A DNA stretch of 64,000 nt. Origin: Casuarina equisetifolia (taxonomy: Eukaryota; Streptophyta; Magnoliopsida; Fagales; Casuarinaceae). The notes under the pieces were generated by a model, which did not search any database, was not told where the DNA came from, and saw only the letters and a list, made by a program, of their open reading frames with translations. A program made the translations under genes and the position numbers. The stretch is taken from NCBI GenBank assembly GCA_028551475.1, contig CM052358.1, positions 250,501 through 314,500 of the forward strand, written 5' to 3'. Of this stretch, positions 47,561 to 61,007 are shown piece after piece (within the stretch, counting starts at the first letter, position 1; each line of letters begins with the position of its first letter).

Positions 47561-47853
47561 ATATATCATCAAAAATCAGTGTGAAATTTTCTCATATTAA
47601 TAAGGTATAACTTGTAAAGTAGTTTATATATTGTAAATCTTTTCTTTCCTTAAGTTTGTTTTTGTAAAAAGATTAAATTTTATTGCATTGATATGAAAGC
47701 CTAAATCTTTATTTAACACCCATAAATATTTGGGTTAACAAAGTTTAGTGTTCATACAGTGAAAGTGACATGGCCGTATGATATAAGTTGGGCCATTACA
47801 ATAATAGTGTGTGTTATTAATATTGACTATGATAATTCAGAGCATGCAGACCA
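47561..47853. repeat. LTR-like repeat, copy 1
   Basis: Begins near AAAAATCAGTGTGAAATTTT and ends near GTGTGTGTTATTAA. Related blocks are at 52560-52850 and 61008-61290. It sits next to Copia-3 coding remnants, so it may be that element's LTR. Confidence 0.55.
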
Positions 47854-47859
47854 CGCTCT

Positions 47860-50800
47860 AGCCGTGATAGCAACAGACTCCTCAACAAGAAAATAAAAAA
47901 TTAGCAATAAACCCGAGAAGAAAAGAAGTGGTCAAAGTAGAAAGAGTTGTAAGCTCCCTTTTGCAAACTCTGTCACTAGAACTTCTTCCCCTTTTGAAAA
48001 GGTTCATAGCGATGCACGAGGCCCTCACACATTAATTTGTGTCAACATTATAAGTATTATGTATCCTTTCTCAACAACTTTTTACTTGGATATTTTCACT
48101 TTGGTAGAAATCTGAAGTACTTGATGTTTTTAAGGACTTTAAGAAAATGACAAAAACCCATTATGGTTTACCCATTAAAATCCTACAAGCTAACAATAAT
48201 GGGAAATATTAAAGCAATGACATTTTTTCCTTTCTCAAGTTCAGTGGAATCCTACATTATCTTTTTTGTCCATGTACACCCAATATAATAGGATTGCAGA
48301 AAGAAAACATCAAAATATTGTAGAGTTGGCCAGAACTACCATGACTAAAGCAAACATTCCCAAACAATATTGGGTTGACGTCTTTACTATTGCAGTATAT
48401 TTGATAAATAGACTTCCAAGCTAATCCATAAACAACTCCATCCCTTTCGAAATAGTGTACAAGAAATAGTGTGATTTCAACTTTTTAGAGTTTTCAGGTG
48501 CTCATGCTTTCCTTCTCTCAAACATGAAGCTATAGACAAATTATTTCCTAGATCTTTTTGAGTGTGTGTTTTTGGGTTACAGCCTATGACATAAGGGCTA
48601 CATGTGTTTTCACTGTGCCTCTGGTAGACTATTTGTCTCGAGACAGTTATCTTTAACGAAGACTTAATTCCTTTTGCAGCTCAAATCGGGTCCACTGAAA
48701 CATGGCAAATTACCGCCCTTTCATCAAAGCTGCAAGTCCCATAAACACTGTGATTCCATCTGGATGTTTATTTGATCCATCCGTGACACATGCAGGCTGC
48801 AACATGGCGACTCCATACAGCAACGTGGAGCCTTCGAAAGCCTGCATGCTTGAGGATATGTTGGGTGATGATCAGCTCATCTCACCTGTGAATGTCTCGC
48901 CCATAACTACGTGAGGTAAAGTGGTGTATCCATGGAGCAACGTGTCACCTGTGCCCCTCACAAGTGAGGACAAAATGCACAAAATGCAATCAGCGTCACC
49001 TGTAGCTGCATGCCCAAATAGCTAAACGTTTCCCAGCATTAACAAATTGTCTTAAAGCCAAGCATGTGTCCAAGTCAAATGGTCGAGCCTCTATTGTCCG
49101 TCTCCTTCACATAAAACCAACCGACAACAACAAACTTTAATTGCACATTCATCTTGCTTGGATGAACCCAACTAGCAACGTGCCACTAGCTGTCCACAAT
49201 CTTCAGCCTCTCTCCTGCCCACAGATGTCTCTGCTGCTTCTCCGTCTTCCCCGCATAAACCCAGTCAACAAGCTTCTATCGCACCCTTGCTTTGCTCACA
49301 CAAACCCAACCAGCAACGTGCCGTAAGCCATCCATAATCCTCAGTCTCTCTCTTGCCCATAAACTTGGAGAATGTTTGGACCCATACCATGCAAACGAGG
49401 AGCCAATCTAGCATCCACAAACCAATGCCCAGGTATGCATTGACTTTCACTCATTTGCTCCCTTCACTCCCTAAAAACCTGATTCGGCTTTGAGACACAT
49501 AAGTAGGAGACGTGCTATGGAGGACAAAATGTTAGCCCTCAAACATAACAATACCTGGCAGTTGGTTCCTCAATCAGAAGCAAAAAATATCGTAGGGTGC
49601 CGTTAGGTCTTGAAGCAAAAGCTTGGGCCAAATGATGAGCTAGATCCCTTGAAAGCAAGATTAATAGCCAAAGGCTACTATCAAAAATCAGGTGCCGACT
49701 TTCTTAAAACATTCAGTACTACTGTTTGCAGTACCGCAATTCGTTTAATTCTGTCAAGAAATGCTGTGAGGCATGGGCCATTACTTTAATAAGATATAAC
49801 CAATCCTTTCCTGCACGGGCCACTTATTGAACTCGTTTTCATGGAACAACCCCCTGGGTTTCTTAGTTCTCACCTTCTAAATCATGTATGTCATTTGAGA
49901 AGGACACCATATGGACTTATACAAGCCCCACAGGATTGGTATGTTAGGTTCACAAATTTTCTCTTCTTTCTTGATTTTCGTTGCGGTTGGCATGACCCCT
50001 CTTTGTTTATACTTGATCAAAATGGCGTAACTATATGGATTTTACTTTATGTTCATGACCTTATAGTGATTGGCAACTCCAAGTAGTCAATTGCAAATTT
50101 TGAAGCTGTTCTTAGTCGAGAATTCCTGATTAAAAGTCTTAGATGACTTCATTACTTCTTAGGATTTGAGGTTACTCATAGCACTAATGGGCTTCTGCTA
50201 TCTTAAAAACACTACATCGCTGACATCCTAAAATTGGTAGGTATGGAGCACTACAAAGCTATTGCAATGCTAGTTGCAACCAAGGAACCAACACCACAAA
50301 ATGTAATCTCACCTGCTGAATATATTTTGATTGACAATATTTGAAAAACTATGTACATATATATTAAATATTTTAATCATTCTTGTGCTAATAAAAATTG
50401 TGGAATATATGTAATCAATTTAATGATTATTTTTCAAATTACATAGTTTTCACATACCAAAATGAGTTTTAAGAAAATCTTTATGACAAAATCTTGGTTT
50501 GTGCTCATTTATATATGACAGTGCTTCATGAATATTTATCATGCTGAAATTATATGAGAGTAATTCACAAATACCATGTGTCATAATATTAAACTGAATA
50601 AAAAAGGAGCATGTGAGAAACAATTAGAAAAAAGGGAGCAAACCGCACTGTTTTGGATATGTTTAAAAAGGAGAGTAAACCCTCACTATTTTGGGTATAA
50701 GGAAAATGTTGAGATTTAACTGACAAAAAGGAAGAGGGAGAAAGAATTTCTCTTCTCTCTGTCACCCGAAAAGGAAAGAAAGTAAAACCCTCTCTCTACA

Positions 50801-52310
50801 TGCCCTTGGTGAAAGATGAATGATAAGGTAAAACATATAAGCTTTTCAAATGGGTTCAGCCGGATTAGGTAAGAAACTCACCATTCTTCTTTTGAATCGT
50901 GCTTTCGTTCCATATATGTAAGAATCTAGGTTACATGAATGAGGTTTTGTGTGCTCTCAATAATGGTGCTATCTATATCAAGCCTAAACGATTAAGGTAT
51001 CATGTTCTGCAAGGATAGAAGTTTCGATTTGCTTGTTTGAAAGTTTTTTTTTTGGTTTTACAAATCAAATCTTTGTGTGAGGCCACGACTGCTGCTATTT
51101 ATGGATTATTTCTGAAATTAATGATCTATATTCCCTAAAGCTACATGTCTTATAAGGAAACCAAGGAGAGAACCCTAATGGAGAGGTTGTGTCCTTATCA
51201 TCTATAAGTAAGTATGCTAGGGTTTTCGAAAAAGACATATCACTCTTGAGAAAGAATCTTATTACGAGCCTAACGTTGTTGCAAAGAGAAAAAGCTTCCT
51301 ATTCTCATTGTGTTGCAAACTCTCGATAACTTCATTCTGATTTGAAATACCTTTTCTTGTTTAGCTAAAGCTTTTGGTAACATTGCTCTTATGTGTAAAA
51401 CATTATTATTATTACTAATTGTTATATATCACCGCGTGTATAAAAGTGATTGATGGATGGTTGCATTACATGTTAGAGTCTGTTTGTCTTAGTATATGTA
51501 TTTGCTTGAATGTCATATATGTTTGATTATATCATATTCTTAATTCTCAAGAAGTAAAACTCACTTTGTAGGAAGTTGTTAGTTTCACTTTGATTGTGAC
51601 ATTGTGCTAATTGCCTCAAGTTACTACATATACTTTAACTATCTTCAAGTGATGGATTTTGATTATTGTATTGAGAAGTGAAGTTAAGTAGTTGTTATTT
51701 AGTTATAGACTTTGTGTGGTCTAGTGTGGGTGAAAGTTTTATGTTGTGCAAAGCCTTTTGTATTGGTTGGATTGTGGAGTGTTTTAAGTTGTGTTAGGCT
51801 GATTGTATTGTAAAGTAAACTATAAATCCTTATGTTCCATGAACAAAGGATTTGAATGTACTAAAATTAAGATAATACTATTATATTTTAGTAAAAAGGC
51901 TCCTTACTATTGGTAAGAGAGGATAAAGGTAGGCTTGAGTATTTGGGCAAATCACCTAAACAATTTCTATATACTTTATCTTTTTTCTTTCACATTATCT
52001 ATACATAAAAAATTAAAAAGAGATAAATAAACTCAATCCAAAACACATTCAATCAAGTGAGCAATTGGCATACCTACTCACCAAAGCTCTTCCCCTATCT
52101 CTCTTTCAAAGACTACACAGCAAATTGGGCCTTCTCACACCTAATTTGATGGGGCATATTGACTTTGACAATCCAAAGCACGAGGACCAGGCTTTAGCCA
52201 TGATAGCAACAAACTCCTCAACAAGAAAATCAAAAATCAGCAAAAGAACCCAAAAAGGCATGAAAGGTTTTTTAAGAAGGCATGCAAGTCTTAAGAAGAT
52301 AGGCTAGGAG
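47860..52310 (+). mobile_element. Copia-3: heavily decayed Ty1/copia element
   Basis: 47860-47900 has a piece of the polyprotein C-terminus. 47990-48420 holds integrase (ERKHQNIVELART, QYWVDVFTIAVYLINRLPS). 49500-50330 holds RT (NTWQLVPQSEA, LKARLIAKGYYQ, VFMEQPPGF), with YVHD in place of YVDD, which removes a catalytic Asp. 52040-52307 holds the end of RNase H (QLAYLLTKALP...LHSKLGLL). Many stops and frameshifts are present. Between 48700 and 49490 is a variable linker with a 140-base imperfect duplication. 50340-52040 is unrelated sequence with no recognisable coding and replaces the rest of RT and most of RNase H. Confidence 0.8.
50340..52039. other. Unidentified 1.7 kb inside Copia-3
   Basis: AT-rich, with no long frame, no LTR pair and no clear duplicated ends. 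It could be an insertion with eroded borders, or filler from a deletion. No function is visible. Confidence 0.35.
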
Positions 52311-52559
52311 CAGAGTCGCCCTCAATTCTCCTCCATTCCTGGGTGTGTGTTAAAAAAAAAAAAATCTTTTTTACACATACTTTGTGATTCTTTTTCTTTC
52401 CGACTATACATACATGTAACGTGAGTGTACAAAATATACACTCCCTTCTTTTGCTCAGTTGAATACATGTTACCTTGAGCAACGACCTAGTATCTTTGTT
52501 CTCTCTCTCCTCCTCTCTTTAACTACGATTTCTCACTCTCATACTCTCTCCCCTTTTCT

Positions 52560-52850
52560 ATTATTAAAAATCAGCATAGGATTGTCTCACATTATTAAGA
52601 TATAAATTTATAAAATAATTTATATATAGCAATCATAAAAGTGACGTCATTATATGATTCAAGTTGAATCATTATAATAAGAATGTGTGTTGTTAAAAAT
52701 CGGCATAGGATTGCCTCACATTATTAAGATATGAATTTGTAAAGTAATTTACATATAGCTAATGTCTCTCTTTCCTTGAGTTAACTTTTTTGAAAAAATT
52801 GAGCTTTATAACATAAATAAACGTGTATTTTGAATTTGGCAGCTATACGT
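52560..52850. repeat. LTR-like repeat, copy 2 (tandemly doubled start)
   Basis: Two partial units (from about 52562 and 52689) both begin AAAAATCNGCATAGGATTG and continue to TTTANATATAG. The first is fused to the repeat's end, the second to its middle. The same doubled form is at 61008-61290. Confidence 0.65.
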
Positions 52851-53776
52851 TTCACCTATGCTAGTTGCTTTTAATATCTTAGATTCCATTACGATGCCCT
52901 GGAAAAGATTTGGTAACGTTAGTATCTTCTCAACTGATATGTCTTATAGACCTCCTGAAAAGAAAAACTCTTCTTCGTGGATGAATAGACGACCATTTAT
53001 TTCAAGCCACTGAATTGGACTTATGATCGTAGGATTGATATCGCGTGCACAACTTTGGCCATGACCACTTTAGCCATACTCCTTCCTCCGTCTCTCTCTC
53101 TTCTACAACACACAAGCATGCACTTACTCCAGACCACAAGCGAGATTATATCATCATTCCTGTCACAGCTTCCGGTTCAAAGCACAACCAACGATTATTA
53201 TCCAAGAAAGAAGAAAAAGGCTCTGGTTTAAGATTAGTTCGGGGATCAATTTTTAAGATCCCATGCATGTCAAGCGCCAGCGTACATAAACTTAAGGAAT
53301 ATCGAAGCAGAGCTATGATCAATTGGCATAAAAAACTCGTTGGAACAAATGCTCTCCACTTGATCCCTGTTACCAGGCTTTTATAGTCAGAAGTGCACCA
53401 ACTACAGTGATGCTGTATCATAAAATACTGCAAGAACATTCTCATAGAACATGCACTTCTCTGGGAAACGATCAACTTGTTTTCATTTGCTCTGTTGGAT
53501 TGAAATTTTGCAGCCTCATTACTCAATATAGTCCTTCAAAATTCACACGAATGACTAGTCAACAGAACGTTACGCATTCATCTTTTTAAACACAAGCGAG
53601 CAAGAAAACCTCCATTTGCTTAAGGAAAAGCTTTACGTTATGATAAGATTATCCTTTGTAAGTCAGTTCCATATACTATATATTGCCTTCTCCAATACAC
53701 GAGCTCAGATTATTGTTTGAATTAGTGATGTCAAGCCGTGCTTAATGGCAAAGTATATATACACGATCGAAAGCAG
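52851..53776. repeat. Diverged FATA 3' flank and conserved spacer
   Basis: Bases 52850-53000 align with 16670-16870 of the FATA 3' flank at lower identity. The whole block recurs at 61291-62057. A 113-codon frame at 53045-53386 is not conserved in that second copy (a stop appears), so it is not called as a gene. Confidence 0.6.
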
Positions 53777-54125
53777 AAACTCATGAAGAATGTGAAGTAG
53801 ATAGAAAGAATATCAAAGAAGTATACGACAAAATATTTATCAAAATAGAAGTCAAAAGATTATCCGTGGAAGAGTGACCAAATCCTCAGCTTTAGCGAAA
53901 TAGAGAACTTATAATAAAAATTAAACTAGTTGCATAAAACCCCAACACTTTCTTTTGTACGAAAAAACAAAGACAAGAGCAATCAAGCACCAAGGGAGAT
54001 CTTTTTCCCTTGTTTCAATTTATAAGGAGGTTAACTTGCGTAAGATAAATATTAAATAGTATATAACGGTAAACCAATCATTAGTGTGTTAAAAAACCTG
54101 GCACATTAGGAAAAGATCTTAAAAT
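53777..54125. repeat. EAR-family 3' flank, copy C
   Basis: Matches 18768-19100 and 62058-62400. It joins directly to the intron after exon 2 of copy C, so exons 3 and 4 are deleted there. Confidence 0.7.
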
Positions 54126-54190
54126 TATGTCCAACAAAAAACAAAACAAAGTTCGAGAAAATAAAAGAACCAATCAGTAATAACCCTGAC

Positions 54191-54623
54191 TTCATTCTGT
54201 GTGACCAAAGACGGTTGGCCAGTTTGTTGAACACCATCTATCCCAATTGGGGCATGCTGTGGCGGTTGGCCAGTTGGATGACCCCGCTGTATCGGAATTG
54301 ATGCAAATGGTGGCAGCTGTCGAGTTTGATATGCCTGATGAGCTTCAACTTCATTAAAATTATTTACAACAAAAACAAAAACACATGATAATATTAAAAC
54401 GGTCACAAATTGGAGGTTTCAAAATTGTCCGTACAGTTTGAGAGTAGCCGGAGTGTCCAAAAGAGGGTGCTGCATTGGCATTCGTGCCAACACCCTTGCC
54501 CTGTGCCTGTTGGGCAGTTTCATTGCTCTCTACTTGACTTGAAGTCCCCTCTTGATCCTGATTACCGTCAGGTAGACCAAGGTTAAGGTTAAGGTCAAGG
54601 TTGAGGTGTGACCTTGGATCCAT
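54191..54623 (-). pseudogene. EAR-motif protein, family copy C (exons 1-2 only)
   Basis: Exon 1 (54623-54435) reads 63 residues with LNLDLNLNLGLP at residues 7-18, a stronger EAR motif than in copy B, then a Gln/Ser-rich stretch ending GHSGYSQT. Exon 2 (54334-54191, 48 residues, acceptor CATCAG) has HPTGQPPQHAPIGIDGVQQ and ends VTQNE as in copies B and D. The intron is 100 bases. The terminal exons are missing because the 3' flank repeat is joined at 54126. The same TTGTAG acceptor lies 4 bases before the ATG. A protein from a readthrough transcript is possible, but the copy is truncated relative to B. Confidence 0.55.
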
Positions 54624-54799
54624 CTTCCTACAACTATACCCTCTTACGGTAAGTAGCTCCCTGTGCCGACGGAGTCCTAATGCTAAAGCACAGTGAATTC
54701 TGTGTCCTAGTTCCAAAGCTGCAAAACATAAAACAGAACAACAGAGAAAGAAATCAGATGCCAACCGAAAAAGGAAACTCAGCGGAGAATTGATCAACA

Positions 54800-55309
54800 A
54801 ATTATTAGAAAAAATTCCAAAAGATTAAAGTCCTAAAGAAGAGTAAAGTCCTAAACTAAATCCTTAGCATCACAAAGGACAGATCTAACAAACCCCAATT
54901 AACAAATGTCAGTCAAACAAAATCCCTAACATAGCAAGAGAAAATTCAAACGGAAAATAGAGATTCCGATTCCAACAGAAAACGTACTTTTACTACACGA
55001 AGCGACGGAAGAAGACCGAGGCTTATTTGAAATTAAAAATCTATTATCTTTACCTTTACATGCGTGTATACAGACGCCTTGACACAAAAGTTGTGTATAT
55101 ACACACGAATTGATGCCTGAGTCGAGGGGAGAAAGCTTAATCAAAATGGCCGCCTCAATTATCTCCGGACCCAATTAAAATTATTTCTCCTTTTATAATT
55201 GCGCGGAGTCCAAGAAAACGGACCCAAGCAGTGACGATGGATAGTGATTCATGGGGCGAGGATATCACTAAATATTTCCCATTTCTTTGAATTTCAACTC
55301 CACAGTAAG
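54800..55309. other. Copy C upstream region
   Basis: Matches the leader side of copy B up to about 54990. The rest has no gene. Confidence 0.5.
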
Positions 55310-56760
55310 TAAGAAGAATCCACCTTTTAACTCCCTCCTCTCCCTTTTGTACTTAATAAACTGGACGGAACTTTTTCTTCCATATTCAAGAATGACTTCA
55401 ATCTTGGGCTTGTCGGTTTTGCTTCCATCTGAGCGCAGGTAGTAGTTTGCTAAGATATAACAACTCATGATACTTGGTTGTTTGCTCTCGCATTAGGCAG
55501 CTATCAGTCAAGCCATACTTTTTGGTTGGCTAATATTTTTGAACAAACAGTGATATTATCTGTTTGGGAAGTGAATTAACTGAAGTTTCCCGAATTTCCC
55601 TCCAACCACATCTCATCAAAAACACGCGTTGATTCCGGAATCCTCAGAATCGTTCAACGTTCTTCCGCTATAAGTGCTATTGGAGAGACAAAAGACACAA
55701 ATATGGAATAGTCGTATATTGGATGATTCATTGAAGGTTTAAGTTTACAAATTCATTGAAAACATATATTTAGGCAATTGAGGAAAGCATTGAATTTATG
55801 GCAATCCTATTTAATCATGATTTGCCATTAATTTACAAGGGATTTCTTCTGAAATATAAAATATTTGAAAGCTTGAATTTGAACCATAATTAGCCTAGCA
55901 GAGCCTTAGTGAGATTCAAACTCAAGTTCTAAGGTTTAGCCTCTATATCAATTGTAACATACCCACTACTGAGTCCAAAAGCAGCAACTGTCATTACTGC
56001 GCACACAAGGACCTCTACTCTTACAAGAGAAGACCTCTATTGCCTTTCGTTAACCCAAGAAACCCACCTAGATCTAGCTGAGCAAACCGCTACTTCTCTG
56101 GCAGCATTCTCCACCAACGCCGACTGTCACTCAACACAGACTGAAAACTACAAGGCCATGGGTCAAAATTGTGCTTAGGGTCGCTGCTACAATCCGCGAA
56201 AACGCTAGATGCCCTCCTCTACTGGTGGCCGCAACTTCACCGACAATCAAAACCATCTTGTCTACTCCATTTCTGCCGCAAGCCTAGACATTAGGCTCCC
56301 TACTGTCGTGCGCAACGACCCCAACCTAAAAGCCATCCAACCAACTGTCGGTGATAAAATTAATTTTTGAAACATCAGCAATAGAGAATCTCAACATCAA
56401 CACTTAATTCATAAATATCACTTCTATAATTGCAGCTACATGTCTACACTTTTGAAGTCATGTAGTATTATGACATACAAGTAATTTATGAAAATATAGC
56501 GCAAGATTCTGGATTAAAATCCTTAACAAATCAACAACCTCTTCAACTCCATAAACCTAAACTAAACATTTATATGTTCACAACACCATCATCTTGTGCA
56601 TAAAAGAATCAATAATTAAAAAAGTGATCCCTATATTCCCAACAAAACACAGTTTTAAAAACCGAATTGAATCCTTCGTACCTCTAGAAAAGAGGAAAGG
56701 ATAATCAAATTAATAGTACCAAACCCAATATGTAAAGCCAAACAAGGACAAAATTGGAAG
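55310..56760. repeat. Segmental block with the empty site of Copia-2
   Basis: Matches 21840-21940 joined directly to 29033-31700, without Copia-2. The join is near 55388-55397. The copia gag remnant here (55985-56370) is shortened by a deletion. Bases 56368-56760 match 31128-31700. Confidence 0.8.
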
Positions 56761-57791
56761 GGCACATGACATTCATAATTTAAAAAAAGGAAAGGAAATC
56801 AAACGCCAACCGAAAAAGCAAGACCATAGCAGAGGATTGATCTAAAACGCATTGTGGGTGATCCCCCCCCCCCCCCTTTCTCGATTTAATGAGCATAGCT
56901 AAGATGGAGCCTCCCCAAGAACAAATTAAATGGCCCGAAGATCCATACATGCTCAGAAGTCTCGCAACATTGCTTCTATTCTGTAAAAGAAGCCATGGAA
57001 TTGGCTATCGGAATAAAAATCAAACTTTGCAAAATTGAACCGCAAACCATGAGTTATGGCCTTAACACATACATCTACAGATGTACTAATAGGTCATCTT
57101 GAGCGATGGGAAGCCTTATCCCCCCATGAGCCCCCATCAAAAACATTAGGATAGGAGATTTACACTCCCATTACACATGGGGGGATAAGGCTTTGTTGGG
57201 AGTTAACTAACCTCCCAGCATTAGGCTTTGTCAACGAGAAATCGTGCATTTGTTGGGAGTTAACGAACCTCTTCCCTCAATTTTTCAGTCATAAGCAATC
57301 GAAATTGTTTAGTCCATCACAATGTGCCACGTACACCATATACAGTACAGTGGATGATCCATCAAAAGAAATGCCACGAGGATTGAATTAGCTATGAGCA
57401 ATGAAGGACTAACATACCACCTTCCAAAAGCATCTAATGCCAAACCAAGCAACAGAAGGTGGCGTCATCTCCACCATTTGCACGTTGAGGACGGCCTGGA
57501 ACAATTATCCTCCACGCAAACAACAAAGAGACAGAATTAGAGATTTCTGCGGTGAGCAATACATACACCACGACAGGGTAGCTAATTTTTGTTTTTCATG
57601 GCCTTTCTTGTTTACGACGGAAGGGGAGCATTCAGGGCGGCAAAGAAAAGATCATATCTACAGATCTCGCTATACAACGGTTTAGTACTAATTAGGGTGT
57701 TTTTCCTTACACTTAAAACTCTCTCCCTGTCACTTTTCTTTAACACCGAAGCTCTTCCCAGCCCAGTAAAGTTAACTCTCCAAAAATGATA
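56761..57791. other. Intergenic DNA
   Basis: A C-run at about 56861-56876 is followed by the 49-codon ORF at 56889-57038, related to 44250-44363. The frame at 57437-57685 is not supported by anything else. No gene is called. Confidence 0.4.
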
Positions 57792-59332
57792 CGGACTTGC
57801 ACAAAAGTGACTGGGGTCGATTTTGGTGAGAAAAGCTGTGATATAAGGTCGTGCAAATTTTTGGAAAAGTTTTGGTATCCAGAAAAAGCTTAATATCAGA
57901 GAGAGCGATATAGCCGAATCAGAAAAAAGGCCATTAGAACAAATATTTCCCTCTACTGTCCAGTACGACCACTAACTCTTATTCTGTTAATTCCTAGACC
58001 GGAGCAAGGTACACATTACAGACTTTTCTATCGACAACAATAGAGAAAAATAACCATGCTTCCCGGGTCGTCTGACAGGTTGGACCCCTAATACCATGTT
58101 CCTGACTAAAGACCAATACAATCATTAGGCACGTAAGCTTGAACTGCACAAAAAGTTTCACCAGTGGCTTGAACACTCGTCTACTGCCGAGCCCAAAGCA
58201 ATAACAATTGTTCCATTCCCCTTTTCCTTCAAGCGGTTTGAAAAAACCCTGCACTCCCCCAAACAAAAATAGTGTCAGTGGTTGGTTTTAGTCTAACAGG
58301 GCTGTGTTCTCTCGACCACATTGTGGACCGTAGCAAGTGCTTGGTTTCAAGTTACACTGCTCAAGGTGTTCCACTTACGCTTCATCTGAAACTTCATTGG
58401 CAAGGCAATTTGTTTTGTTATTACTGATGCTATTCCTAGTAGCCCCGAATCATAAATGTAGGCCTCCATGGCCTTGTGTAGGATTTGTGGCCATTCCTCT
58501 AGTCTAAATTCTTAGATATGGTCTGATTTGCCGGACGTTAGCCTTCACATTTCTCGTTCCCCGATTCACTGGGTCGCAGCTGTCTAGACACTCTTCAATG
58601 CTCTTCGCACCCTTCTCATGCCCAAAAGGAAAATGATCCTCCAACATGCCAAATATATACAGGCATGGAAGGAAAGTGACCTCCAACATGCCAACATGCC
58701 AAATATATACAGGCATGGAAGGAAAGTGACCTCCAACATGCCAAATATTCCAACTCGATTATTTCCGGAAAGCAAAAGATCTTCTGCAGTTTCGTTTAGT
58801 CTCCTCTCTTCTCTTCCTTCTCTCTCCCTCTCATTGTCTCACTCAGAGAAAAGAGGACCTCAGGAATCACTCTCTTACTCTCTGTTTGTCTCACCGAAAT
58901 CTGTCTAACCGGAAAGTGACTCGGGTCGATTTTGTCTCTGCTACAGTGCTACAGCTAAGGGTAGCTAATTGCGGACTCGCACAAAAGTGACTCGGGTCGA
59001 TTTTGGTGAGAAAAGCTGTGATATAAGGTCGTGCAAATTTTTGGAAAAGTTTTGGTATCCAGAAAAAGCTTAATATCAGAGAGAGCGATATAGCCGAATC
59101 AGAAAAAAGGCCATTAGAACAAATATTTCCCTCTACTGTCCAGTACGACCACTAACTCTTATTCTGTTAATTCCTAGACCGGAGCAAGGTACACATTACA
59201 GACTTTTCTATCGACAACAATAGAGAAAAATAACCATGCTTCCCGGGTCGTCTGACGGGTTGGACCCCTAATACCATGTTCCTGACTAAAGACCAATACA
59301 ATCATTAGGGACGTAAGCTTGAACTGCACAAA
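57792..59332. repeat. Tandem duplication, 1,180-bp period, 361-bp repeated part
   Basis: 57792-58152 and 58972-59332 are the same length and differ at about four or five positions. A third short piece of the start (GTGACTCGGGTCGATTTTG) is at 58917-58935. The 819 bases between have no gene and include a 52-base tandem duplication (58644-58747). No target duplication or TG...CA ends are convincing, so a recent tandem duplication fits better than an LTR pair. Confidence 0.75.
58644..58747. repeat. 52-bp tandem duplication
   Basis: Two units containing AAATATATACAGGCATGGAA and GGAAAGTGACCTCCAACATG in direct order, essentially identical. Confidence 0.85.
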
Positions 59333-59336
59333 TAAT

Positions 59337-61007
59337 TCCCTAAATAGATTACACCATATGGAAAGAGTAATCGGTCATATCAAGAAATATAAGACGAAAT
59401 ACATATGCCTATCTCCAAACTATAAAAGCCACATTGTGTGTGTTGACTAAAGCAAGACCAGTGGCTATGTTCACGTCACAGCTTATAAATTGGCTTTTAA
59501 ATTAAATTTTAGTTTTTTGTATGTAGTATCAAATCCAAAACCTTCATATCTAATCTAACCAATGTTTTAACATTTTTAGAACATCAATATCCATGGAGGT
59601 GTTCAAGTGGTTCAACACCACATCGACCGTCCAACCTTCTACTAGCTATGTAGAAACATTTGTTCTAATCCAAATTCTACTCTAACCATCTATATAAGAC
59701 ATCAAAACATCTTTGAGAGGTCATAATTTTTCTTGTTTTTGTTTATAAGGGGGTCAATCACATGTCTTGAATCTCAACCCTATTTAAGAAAAATATTATA
59801 TGGTATATAATGATAAACTAATCATTAATATGTTAAAAACCTAACACGACAAGAAAATACCTTAAAAAATTATCTTAATAGCATAAGAAGTAAACTACAT
59901 GATAGTTGTTTAATGGACTATGTTTAGTGCTTAAAATACAAAATGATGTCATGGTTAGTGGTTTTACATTAAAAAACTAATAAATTAAGACATACAATGC
60001 AAGTACTAGACGTGTGAAATGAGAAAACCTTTGACAAATCTTCAGATAATTCACCATTAAACCTCTTACCTCCTCTCTTCTTAAAGTTTATATATATCTC
60101 ATAATTGATAATGTGTCTAGAATTATAGAATTTAACATGATAGCTAACTCTCAAACAAGGTTGAGATTGGTTTTTTAACATAATGATGATTGGTTTATCA
60201 TTATATACGATCTAATATTTTTCTCAAACAAAGCTGAGATTTAAGACAAAATTTTTAATAATTATGATAACCTATACTCTTCTAAATTATACAGAGAAGT
60301 CTAATATCACTTTAATAAAGATTTCTCCATCAAAAGTACACATAGAAAAATAAAAAAAAAATGCGAGGTTTCTACAATTTCTAAACCATAATTTTAACAA
60401 AGGTCTTTTCTTATCTTTTAGTTCATTTTTGTAAAAGATCTATCTTCTTTTCCTTTGGTTTAAAATGCTCCTAATCAAGAATCAAATATCAAAGGTCTTC
60501 TTGATTCTTGTTTGTTCCGCCACCCCCTTTTAAAGTATCTTCTTGATTCTCTCATAATTAAGAAATTAATATCAAACAATAACCAATATCCAACTTAAAA
60601 GGAAAGTCATTTTCCAAGAGATATCACCAAACCTCATAGAACATAATGTAATAATATAATCAAGCAAGAACATCACTTAAGAATACATAGCATAAACTGC
60701 AGGAGAAACAAACAAGAAAATAAATCCAAAATATCCAAGTTATCAAAAGAGAACGGACAACAAAACCAATGAAGTCACTTGATTCGACATCCTCTGCGGT
60801 CTTTCTACTAGTCGTTTGAGAATTGTTTTGAGCCTAACATCCCATACAGTTGGATTGTTAAGATTACTTATAATGAAAACAAATCACATAATAATATTAA
60901 AACAAAACAAAGTTCAAGAGATGAAAGAGCCATCATACCTCATTTTGGATGACCACATACTGTGCTAGTTGGCTAGTTTGAATCCCATCCATCATAGTAG
61001 GTGCAAG
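59337..61007 (-). pseudogene. EAR-motif family copy F (partial)
   Basis: 3' flank at 59337-60060; terminal exon fragment at about 60060-60150 (HVKFYN...) lacking the exon's first half; exon 3 at 60833-60779, again exactly 55 bases and ending in an acidic AEDVES; and the start of exon 2 truncated at 61007, where the LTR-like repeat begins. No exon 1. Confidence 0.55.

Noticed and set aside
53045..53386. 113-codon frame
   Set aside because: The paralogous block at 61.5 kb has a stop early in the same frame and the surrounding sequence is FATA 3' flank.
57792..59332. Short terminal-repeat retrotransposon
   Set aside because: The 361-base arms lack TG...CA ends, there is no primer site and no target duplication.
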